Assembly: GCA_002309635.1 (NCBI GenBank)
Contig: DBXO01000006.1
Span: forward strand, 1 to 30,349
Origin: Ruminococcus flavefaciens
GTDB lineage: Bacteria > Bacillota > Clostridia > Oscillospirales > Ruminococcaceae
Direction of reading: 5' to 3'
DNA: 30,349 bases
Numbering within the stretch: the stretch's first letter is position 1; each line of letters opens with the position of its first letter. A program made the position numbers and the translations under genes. Below are positions 16,224 to 22,364 of the stretch, piece by piece. Under the pieces are notes generated by a model. It did no database searches. It was not told the DNA's origin and worked only from the letters and a program-made list of their open reading frames with translations.

Positions 16224-16252
16224 TTGACAACTTGCACAAATTGAGTTAAAAT
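16224..16252 (+). promoter_or_regulatory. Promoter of the shikimate-kinase-like gene
   Basis: TTGACA (16224-16229), 17-bp spacer, TAAAAT (16247-16252), divergent from the radical SAM promoter. Confidence 0.75.
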
Positions 16253-16282
16253 ATAAGAGTAATAAAAAAAGAGGTAAGAGCT

Positions 16283-16789
16283 GTGGATAAGAATATTGTA
16301 CTTATTGGTATGCCGGGGGTCGGAAAAAGCACCGTAGGTGTTATACTTGCAAAGATCCTTGGCTATAGATTTGTGGACACAGACATTATTATACAGGATA
16401 AAGAGAAGAAGCTCCTTAAAGAGATCATCGCCGAAAAGGGCGTTGACGGCTTCATTAACACCGAAAACTGTATTATCAGCGGATTTGAAGCGGAAAAGGC
16501 TGTCATAGCCACTGGCGGCAGCGCTGTTTACGGCAGGGAAGCTATGGAGAAACTCTCGGAGAACGGTATAATAGTTTACCTTAAGCTGGATTACAACAAA
16601 CTGAAATACAGGCTCGGCAATATCAAAAACAGGGGAGTAGTCATAAGAGACGGGCAGACGCTGAGTTCACTCTATAAGGAAAGAAGCCCATTGTATGAGA
16701 GATATGCCAATATTATCATAGACGAGAACGGTTGTAGTATTGAGAAAACAATAAATAAAATTATCGATGAACTAAACGATTATTTGTAA
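16283..16789 (+). CDS. Shikimate kinase-like P-loop protein
   Basis: 168 aa, the size and fold of shikimate kinase, which phosphorylates shikimate with ATP in aromatic amino acid synthesis. Walker A GVGKST is at 12-17, VDTD (D32, D34) follows, the TGGS loop is at 77-80, and ERSPLYERYA near the C-terminus retains R134. However, the FRxxE motif that binds shikimate through Arg reads FINTE (57-61), with Ile in place of R58, the usual TGGG loop is TGGS, and the lid RP motif reads RG (117-118). So the fold is clear but the substrate is uncertain. The start is GTG at 16283 with GAGGTAA about 9 bases upstream; no better ATG exists. It is followed by its own intergenic region rather than by other aro genes. 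Confidence 0.8.
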   Translation: MDKNIVLIGMPGVGKSTVGVILAKILGYRFVDTDIIIQDKEKKLLKEIIAEKGVDGFINTENCIISGFEAEKAVIATGGSAVYGREAMEKLSENGIIVYLKLDYNKLKYRLGNIKNRGVVIRDGQTLSSLYKERSPLYERYANIIIDENGCSIEKTINKIIDELNDYL

Positions 16790-16858
16790 ATAATGCATAA
16801 TCGGACAATGACAAAAAGACCGTTTTGCACAATTTTATATTTTGCTTTAAAAATGGCT

Positions 16859-16887
16859 TTGACTTTTAGTAGATTGTGTGTTATAAT
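16859..16887 (+). promoter_or_regulatory. Promoter of minD
   Basis: TTGACT (16859-16864), 17-bp spacer, TATAAT (16882-16887) with an extended -10 TGT. This leaves a leader of about 90 bases before minD with no clear riboswitch. Confidence 0.78.
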
Positions 16888-16982
16888 GTACAATAGGATT
16901 AATATTATAAGTAATTATAAGACTTCCGCGCCGTCTATGCAGCCCTGCTGCTTTGGCTTTCGGATATCGGAAAGGAATCAAA

Positions 16983-17720
16983 ATGTCTAAAATAATTGCT
17001 GTTACTTCAGGAAAAGGCGGAACAGGCAAGTCCACCGTCTGCGCAGGAATTGGCTACACTCTCGCAAAGCAGGGCCACAGGACCCTTATCATCGAGCTTG
17101 ATTTCGGCCTCAGATGCCTCGATATCATCTTCGGCGTCGAGGATAATATCAGATATGACCTCGGTGACGTTCTCAGCGGAAAGAAGTCCGCGCTTGAAGC
17201 AGTTGCACAGATACCCATGGCTTCAAATCTGAACATTCTCTGTGCGCCGAAAACACTCACTGCTGTAAGTGCAGAGCAGATAGTTGAGATCTGCCGCTCT
17301 GTAAAGAAGTATTTTGAGTATATCATCATTGATACAGGCGCAGGCATCAATTCCCACGTATTCGATATTGTTGAACAGGCAAATCTTATCCTTGTGATAT
17401 CTACTCCAGACCCTGTATGCATCAGAGACGCAAGCCTCATGTCTGATGAATTCTACAACAGGGGAAACAAGAGCCAGAGACTTATCATCAATAAGATAAG
17501 CAAGAAGATCATAGGCGCAGAGCTTATTTCCAATCTCGATGAGATCATCGATAAGGTCGGAGTACAGCTGATAGGTGTTATTCCCGATGACTTCAAGATG
17601 ACCGTGGCAACAGGTAAGGGCAATCCGATCCCTACCGACAGTGAGGCACTCAAGGCTTTTGATGCAATTTCCAAACGTCTCGGCGGTGAATTTGTACCGC
17701 TTACAGTAAAGACTGTATAA
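16983..17720 (+). CDS. minD: MinD-family septum-site-determining ATPase
   Basis: ATPase of the MinD/ParA class that normally sits on the membrane and, with MinC, places the division septum. The 245-aa protein has the deviant Walker A SGKGGTGKST, an IELDFGLRCLD segment equivalent to the MinD DxxLGLRNLD region, DTGAGI for Walker B, and the GVIPDD and TGKGNP motifs near the C-terminus. ATG 16983 is chosen because AAGGAA precedes it and the family starts MSKIIAVTSGKGG. The protein ends at GEFVPLTVKTV, where other MinD proteins continue into a C-terminal amphipathic membrane-targeting helix. No minC or minE is nearby. A gap of 41 bases leads to the methylglyoxal-synthase gene. Confidence 0.9.
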   Translation: MSKIIAVTSGKGGTGKSTVCAGIGYTLAKQGHRTLIIELDFGLRCLDIIFGVEDNIRYDLGDVLSGKKSALEAVAQIPMASNLNILCAPKTLTAVSAEQIVEICRSVKKYFEYIIIDTGAGINSHVFDIVEQANLILVISTPDPVCIRDASLMSDEFYNRGNKSQRLIINKISKKIIGAELISNLDEIIDKVGVQLIGVIPDDFKMTVATGKGNPIPTDSEALKAFDAISKRLGGEFVPLTVKTV

Positions 17721-17761
17721 AACATGAAATATATTCCGCTCAGCGGGGAAAGGGTATAAAA

Positions 17762-18163
17762 ATGAAAATCGCAATTATAGCACATGATGCGAAAAAAGAG
17801 CTGATGGTCCAATTCTGCAGCGCTTACTGCGGAATACTTTCAAAGCACACTCTTATTGCTACAAATACAACAGGAAAGCAGGTAAGCGAAGCTACAGGAC
17901 TTCCCATAAAGAGATATCTCAGCGGACAGGGCGGAGCAGAGCAGATACTTGCGCTCCTCTCCTGCAATGAGGTGGACGTGCTCCTCTTCTTCCGGGATCC
18001 TATAAATCCCAAGGCAGCAGACGTTCACGGCATGAACCTTCTCAGACTCTGTGATGTTCATAACGTGCCTGTTGCAACAAACATCGCTACCGCAGAAGCG
18101 CTTATCCTTGCTCTCGAAAGAGGCGATCTGGATTGGCGTGAAGTCGGTAATCCGAGTATCTAA
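17762..18163 (+). CDS. mgsA: Methylglyoxal synthase homologue with substituted catalytic residues
   Basis: The family converts dihydroxyacetone phosphate to methylglyoxal plus phosphate, a bypass of lower glycolysis. The 133-aa protein is clearly homologous: IAHDAKKELM at 6-15, phosphate-binding ATNTTG, SGQGG at 54-58, FFRDP at 76-80, RLCDVHN and ATNIATAE. But the catalytic Asp of GGDQQ (D71 in E. coli) is Ala59. By spacing, the positions of E. coli H98 and D101 are Ala86 and His89, because the usual PHEPD segment reads KAADVH. H8 and D9 of the AHD motif and D79 of FFRDP remain. It may be inactive, altered or regulatory. It is probably in one transcript with minD and ends at a terminator. The gene symbol reflects family, not proven activity. 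Confidence 0.88.
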   Translation: MKIAIIAHDAKKELMVQFCSAYCGILSKHTLIATNTTGKQVSEATGLPIKRYLSGQGGAEQILALLSCNEVDVLLFFRDPINPKAADVHGMNLLRLCDVHNVPVATNIATAEALILALERGDLDWREVGNPSI

Positions 18164-18169
18164 AACTTT

Positions 18170-18196
18170 AATTGTCCCTTTTAAAGGGACAATTTT
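18170..18196 (+). terminator. Terminator after mgsA, close to hisS
   Basis: AATTGTCCC / GGGACAATT (18170-18178 / 18186-18194) with a 7-base loop and four T. It ends 34 bases before the hisS ATG. No T-box motif or other leader is seen between. Confidence 0.85.
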
Positions 18197-18229
18197 CATG
18201 TAAAAACAAACAGGAAAGGCTTGAAATAT

Positions 18230-19564
18230 ATGGCAAATAATATCAAACGCCCAAACGGAACAGAGGACGTTCTGCCAAAGGATGTCTATAAATGGCACAC
18301 CGTTGAAAAAATAGCCCGTGAGACAGCTGAAAGCTTCGGATTTTCCGAGATAAGGATTCCTACCTTTGAAAATACGGATCTTTTCCTGCGTTCTGTCGGC
18401 GAAACCACAGATGTCGTACAGAAGGAAATGTACACTGTTAAGGCTAAGGAGACTGAATTTACGCTCCGTCCCGAGGGAACCGCAGGAACGATACGTGCGA
18501 TGCTCCAGAATGGACTTCTAAATGAAGCTTTGCCCCAGAAGGTGTACTATATGCTCTCCTGCTTCCGCCATGAGCGCCCTCAGGCTGGAAGACTCCGCGA
18601 GTTCCACCAGTTCGGCATCGAAATGGCAGGAAGCGCCGCTCCGTCCGCAGACGCAGAGGTCATACTTCTTGCAAAGACGGTTCTTGACAGGCTCGGACTG
18701 AAGAACATAGAACTCCATATAAATTCTATAGGCTGTCCTTCATGCCGCGCAAAGTACCATGAGGCACTCCGCGCTTATTTTGAGCCTCATAAGGAAGAAC
18801 TCTGCGATACCTGCCGGGAACGACTCGTCAAGAATCCTATGAGACTTCTTGACTGCAAGAGCCCCATATGCAAGGAAATAGGCAAGGACGCTCCGCTGAT
18901 ACTAGATTATCTCTGTGATGAATGCAAAGATCACTTTGAATCGTTCAAGAAATACCTTGCGGGCTTTGGAATCGAATATATCGTTGATCCGAAAATAGTA
19001 CGCGGACTTGATTACTATACCAAGTCGGTGTTTGAGTTCATAACCACGGAGATCGGCGCACAGGGAACTGTATGTGCAGGCGGAAGATATGACGGACTTG
19101 TCGAGCAGCTCGGAGGACAGCACGTTCCCGCACTCGGTTTTGGTCTGGGCTTTGAGAGAATACTTCTCGTTATGGACAAGCAGGGCTGTGATTACCTCAC
19201 TCCCAAGACCTGTGATATCTATTTCGCAACTATGGGCGAGGCTGCTCTCCTTAAGGCTATGGAGCTTGTCAAGGGACTCCGCGAGTTCGGCTACCGCGCT
19301 GAATTTGACCTTATGGGCAGAGGTATAAAGCCTCAGATGAAGTATGCTAATAAGATCGGTGCTGTTTATACGATGGTCATCGGCGACGACGAGCTTGCAA
19401 GCGGCAAGGCAAAGCTCAAGGAAATGGAAAGCGGCAATGAAATAGAGCTTCTTCTTAATGATAAATTTACCGCTAATTTTGAAAACGAATACTTTAATAA
19501 AATGCTCGATACAATGGACGACGAATCAGGTTCATTGTTTTCATTTGCAGGGGAGGATAAATAA
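18230..19564 (+). CDS. hisS: Histidyl-tRNA synthetase
   Basis: Class II synthetase charging tRNA-His. The 444-aa protein has the HisRS N-terminus IKRPNGTEDVLP, motif 1 region SFGFSEIRIPTFE, RPEGTAGT, motif 2 CFRHERPQAGRLREFHQFG, the HisA box LDYYTKSVFE and AGGRYDGL, motif 3 ALGFGLGFERI, and a C-terminal anticodon-binding domain. A Cys-rich segment (CPSC, CDTC, CDEC at about 172-232) is common in clostridial HisRS. ATG 18230 is chosen over TTG at 18221 because AGGAAAGG ends one base before 18221 but 10 before 18230. It overlaps functionally with aspS, which starts two bases after it ends. Confidence 0.95.
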   Translation: MANNIKRPNGTEDVLPKDVYKWHTVEKIARETAESFGFSEIRIPTFENTDLFLRSVGETTDVVQKEMYTVKAKETEFTLRPEGTAGTIRAMLQNGLLNEALPQKVYYMLSCFRHERPQAGRLREFHQFGIEMAGSAAPSADAEVILLAKTVLDRLGLKNIELHINSIGCPSCRAKYHEALRAYFEPHKEELCDTCRERLVKNPMRLLDCKSPICKEIGKDAPLILDYLCDECKDHFESFKKYLAGFGIEYIVDPKIVRGLDYYTKSVFEFITTEIGAQGTVCAGGRYDGLVEQLGGQHVPALGFGLGFERILLVMDKQGCDYLTPKTCDIYFATMGEAALLKAMELVKGLREFGYRAEFDLMGRGIKPQMKYANKIGAVYTMVIGDDELASGKAKLKEMESGNEIELLLNDKFTANFENEYFNKMLDTMDDESGSLFSFAGEDK

Positions 19565-19565
19565 A

Positions 19566-21344
19566 ATGGCAGATAGTATGAAAGGTCTCAAGCGCACCCA
19601 TTACTGCGGTGAAGTGACCGAAGCAGGAAAAGAAGTCGTAGTAGGCGGCTTTGTTGACAGGATAAGAGACAAGGGCGGCGTTATCTTCATCGTTCTCAGA
19701 GACAGAACAGGTGTTGTGCAGCTGCTTTTCAACGACGAGACAGACCGCGAGCTCTTTGACAAGGCGGCGACCTGCAAGAGCGAATACGTTCTTATGGCTA
19801 AGGGAGAGGTCCGCGAGCGTGAGAGCAAGAACGACAAGCTCAAGACAGGCAACGTCGAGATATTCGTTACTGACCTGAGGATACTTGCAAAGGCTCAGAC
19901 GCCTCCTTTCGAGATAGTAAACGAGACAAAGGTGAATGACGAGCTCCGTCTTAAGTACCGTTATCTCGACCTCAGACGCGCACCGCTCCAGCAGAACATC
20001 ATAATGCGTCATGAGATAGCAAAGGTTACACGTGAGTACTTCTACGAGAACGGATTCCTTGAAATTGAGACGCCGATGATGATGAAGTCAACTCCCGAGG
20101 GTGCAAGAGACTACCTCATCCCTTCAAGAGTTCATCAGGGCAAGTTCTATGCTCTGCCCCAGTCGCCCCAGATATACAAGCAGCTCCTTATGGTATCGGG
20201 ATATGACAGATATATCCAGCTTGCACGCTGCTTCCGCGACGAGGATCTGCGAGCTGACCGTCAGCCTGAATTCACACAGATAGACCTTGAGATGTCATTT
20301 GTTGACGCAGAGGATATCCAGGAGTGTGTTGAGGGCTTTATTCAGAGAGTTTTCAAGGAAGTAATACATGTTGACGTCCCCACTCCGCTGCCGAGACTTA
20401 CATTTGCTGACGCTATGAACCGCTACGGCTCCGACAAGCCCGATACACGCTTCGGCTTTGAGATTCAGGATATCACAGATACGGTTAAGGACATAGACTT
20501 TGTTGTATTCAGGAGCGCTGTTGAGGATGGCGGCTCTGTACGCGCTATCAACGTAAAGAACGGCGCTGCAACATATACACGCAAAGAGATAGACAAGCTG
20601 GTCGAGCATGCAAAGGGTATCGGCGCAAAGGGGCTTGCTTATATCCGCTGGGCTGAGGAGCCTAACTGCTCATTCAAGAAGTTTCTTGCAGACGGAGATC
20701 TTGAAAAGATATGCGCTGCCGTTGACGCGCATGAGGGAGACCTTGTTCTTATCTGTGCTGACAAGACAAAGACTGTTCTTGCAACTCTCGGCGCTATAAG
20801 ACTTATCTGCGGCAAGAGAATGGAAGTTATCCCCGAAGACAAGTACAACTTCCTCTGGATAACTGAAATGCCTTTCTTTGAGCATGACGACGATAATAAC
20901 ACATGGGTAGCCGCTCATCATCCGTTCACCATGCCTATGGAGGAATGCCTCGGCTATCTCGACACTGATCCCGCAAATGTCCGTGCAAAGGCGTGGGATC
21001 TTGTACTCAACGGTACCGAGCTTTCAAGCGGTTCTATGCGTATAACCGATTTTGAGCTCCAGCAGAAGATGTTTGAGGCTCTCGGCATGACTGACGAGGA
21101 GATACAGGCTAAATTCGGCTTCCTTGTTGACGCTTACCGCTACGGCGCACCTCCTCACGGCGGTATGGGAATCGGTCTTGACCGACTTGCAATGATAATG
21201 TGCAAGGCAGACAGCCTGCGTGATGTTACTGCATTTCCGAAGGTACAGAATGCAAGCGAGCTTATGTCGGAATGTCCGTCAGCTGTTGACGACGAAAGCC
21301 TTGAGGTGCTGGGCATAAGCGTAGTGAAGAAAGAAGATGAGTAA
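19566..21344 (+). CDS. aspS: Aspartyl-tRNA synthetase, bacterial type
   Basis: Class II synthetase charging tRNA-Asp. The 592-aa protein matches the long bacterial form: N-terminal OB-fold anticodon domain (about 15-105) with VVVGGFVDRIRDKGGVIFI (about 24-42), motif 1 around ETPMMMKSTPEGARDYL, motif 2 CFRDEDLRADRQPEFTQIDL, the inserted GAD domain in the middle, and motif 3 GGMGIGLDRLAM. ATG 19566 is chosen because GGGGAGG precedes it inside the end of hisS and the protein starts like its family. It follows hisS directly, a frequent Firmicutes pair, and overlaps the Nudix gene by 8 bases. Whether it also charges tRNA-Asn cannot be decided here. Confidence 0.96.
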   Translation: MADSMKGLKRTHYCGEVTEAGKEVVVGGFVDRIRDKGGVIFIVLRDRTGVVQLLFNDETDRELFDKAATCKSEYVLMAKGEVRERESKNDKLKTGNVEIFVTDLRILAKAQTPPFEIVNETKVNDELRLKYRYLDLRRAPLQQNIIMRHEIAKVTREYFYENGFLEIETPMMMKSTPEGARDYLIPSRVHQGKFYALPQSPQIYKQLLMVSGYDRYIQLARCFRDEDLRADRQPEFTQIDLEMSFVDAEDIQECVEGFIQRVFKEVIHVDVPTPLPRLTFADAMNRYGSDKPDTRFGFEIQDITDTVKDIDFVVFRSAVEDGGSVRAINVKNGAATYTRKEIDKLVEHAKGIGAKGLAYIRWAEEPNCSFKKFLADGDLEKICAAVDAHEGDLVLICADKTKTVLATLGAIRLICGKRMEVIPEDKYNFLWITEMPFFEHDDDNNTWVAAHHPFTMPMEECLGYLDTDPANVRAKAWDLVLNGTELSSGSMRITDFELQQKMFEALGMTDEEIQAKFGFLVDAYRYGAPPHGGMGIGLDRLAMIMCKADSLRDVTAFPKVQNASELMSECPSAVDDESLEVLGISVVKKEDE

Positions 21345-21795
21345 TCGGTTTTACGCTGTATGCGGTATAGTGGATATAGACGGAAAGATACTGTTTGTAC
21401 GTCATACCTATGGTCCTGCAAAGGAAAGGATACTTATCCCGGGAGGATACGTAAAGGAAGGCGAGCTGCCCTCTGATTCCGTTAAGAGGGAGGTATTCGA
21501 GGAAACCGGCGTAAATGCAGAGGCGGAGTCGGTCTTTGCGGTACAGTTCCGCGCCGAACAGTGGATAATAGTGTTCCGTATGAATTATATATCGGGAGAT
21601 CCTCATTCCGACGGCTACGAGAACAGCGAGGTACTGCTGCTCACACCTGAGGAAGCAGTGGAACGCGGGGATATAACAAATATGAGCCGCGCTATACTTA
21701 AGGCATACATCAGTGAAAAGGAAAATACTCTTAAAAAAGGAGATTATAGGTCTATTTCTCTTAAAGCGGGAGAATATGAGATATTCGGAGTTTAA
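21337..21795 (+). CDS. Nudix hydrolase
   Basis: A 152-aa pyrophosphohydrolase of the Nudix superfamily, which splits nucleoside diphosphates linked to another group, with Mg. The Nudix box is perfect: G-x5-E-x7-REVFEETGV at about residues 37-59. The N-terminal strand NRFYAVCGIVDIDGKILFVRH is typical (about 3-23). The substrate cannot be assigned from sequence. Its ATG overlaps the aspS stop (ATGAGTAA), so it is likely translated by coupling from the hisS-aspS transcript. Only a weak purine stretch precedes it. Confidence 0.9.
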   Translation: MSNRFYAVCGIVDIDGKILFVRHTYGPAKERILIPGGYVKEGELPSDSVKREVFEETGVNAEAESVFAVQFRAEQWIIVFRMNYISGDPHSDGYENSEVLLLTPEEAVERGDITNMSRAILKAYISEKENTLKKGDYRSISLKAGEYEIFGV

Positions 21796-21831
21796 TTATA
21801 CACAGAAAATCAAAATATTTCAAACTTTTTA

Positions 21832-21860
21832 TTGACTTTTTTCTCATAATGGAGTATAAT
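21832..21860 (+). promoter_or_regulatory. Promoter P1 upstream of the V-ATPase operon
   Basis: TTGACT (21832-21837), 17-bp spacer, TATAAT (21855-21860). A start near 21867 leads within 20 bases into an intrinsic terminator. Confidence 0.75.
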
Positions 21861-21885
21861 ATTAACTGTAGGTTTAATAATTTTT

Positions 21886-21921
21886 AAGGGAGCTGTCTGT
21901 AGGTTAGCTCCCTTTGTCTTT
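21886..21921 (+). terminator. Intrinsic terminator between P1 and P2 of the V-ATPase leader
   Basis: AAGGGAGCT / AGCTCCCTT (21886-21894 / 21906-21914) with an 11-base loop, followed by TTTGTCTTTATT. It may end a transcript of about 50 bases from P1, end the Nudix transcript, or act as an attenuator. The sequence CTGTAGGTT occurs at the expected 5' end (21866-21874) and again in the loop (21897-21905). Confidence 0.75.
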
Positions 21922-21938
21922 ATTGTTAGACTTTATTA

Positions 21939-21978
21939 ACGTACAGCTATTGACTGTACGTGAAAAGAATGATATAAT
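21939..21978 (+). promoter_or_regulatory. Promoter P2 of the V-ATPase operon with palindromic operator candidate
   Basis: TTGACT (21950-21955), 17-bp spacer, TATAAT (21973-21978) with an extended -10 TGA. A perfect inverted repeat ACGTACAG-N7-CTGTACGT (21939-21946 / 21954-21961) is centred on the -35 box, where a repressor would block RNA polymerase. Confidence 0.7.
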
Positions 21979-21987
21979 CATATCAAT

Positions 21988-22006
21988 AAATGACCGATGG
22001 TCATTT
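21988..22006 (+). other. 5' leader hairpin before the first V-ATPase gene
   Basis: AAATGACC-GAT-GGTCATTT, a perfect 8-bp stem at the expected 5' end of the P2 transcript, four bases before the AGGAGGTG ribosome binding site. It may protect the mRNA or control access to the site. Confidence 0.5.
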
Positions 22007-22022
22007 TGTAGGAGGTGTTGCT

Positions 22023-22331
22023 ATGGCATCGGAAGCTGTAAAGAGGATACTCGAGGCGGAGGCTCTTTCGGACAAGAAAAATGCCGAAGCGCGCAAACAG
22101 CGTGATGATATTATCAGTACTGCTTCGGGAAAATCTTCACTTGCGATCCAGAAAAGACTGAGCGAGGCTCATTCGGAGCTTTCAAAGCTCAAGTCTGATT
22201 ACGATAAAAAGCTGGAGGAATACAGGAAAAATGCCGAGGCAGAATGTCAGAAAAAGATCGACAGCATTAAACAGCAGGCTGAAAAGAATTCCGACAGAGC
22301 TGTTGACGAAATAATCGACCGCTATTTCTGA
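22023..22331 (+). CDS. V-type ATPase peripheral stalk subunit G/H
   Basis: 102 aa, highly charged and almost entirely a predicted coiled coil (EAEALSDKKNAEARKQ, later KLKSDYDKKLEEYRK). This fits the small stalk subunit that pairs with subunit E to hold the catalytic head (NtpF in Enterococcus naming). Sequence conservation in this family is low, so the call leans on its place directly before subunit I. ATG 22023 is chosen because AGGAGGTG lies 6 bases upstream; an in-frame ATG at 21990 falls in the leader hairpin. It is the first gene of the operon. Confidence 0.85.
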   Translation: MASEAVKRILEAEALSDKKNAEARKQRDDIISTASGKSSLAIQKRLSEAHSELSKLKSDYDKKLEEYRKNAEAECQKKIDSIKQQAEKNSDRAVDEIIDRYF

Positions 22332-22364
22332 TATCTGCCTTTATAAAGGAGAGTGATGTAATAA

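Noticed and set aside
18164..18229. T-box riboswitch upstream of hisS
   Set aside because: The gap is too short and lacks the T-box sequence and specifier stem; only a simple terminator hairpin is present.
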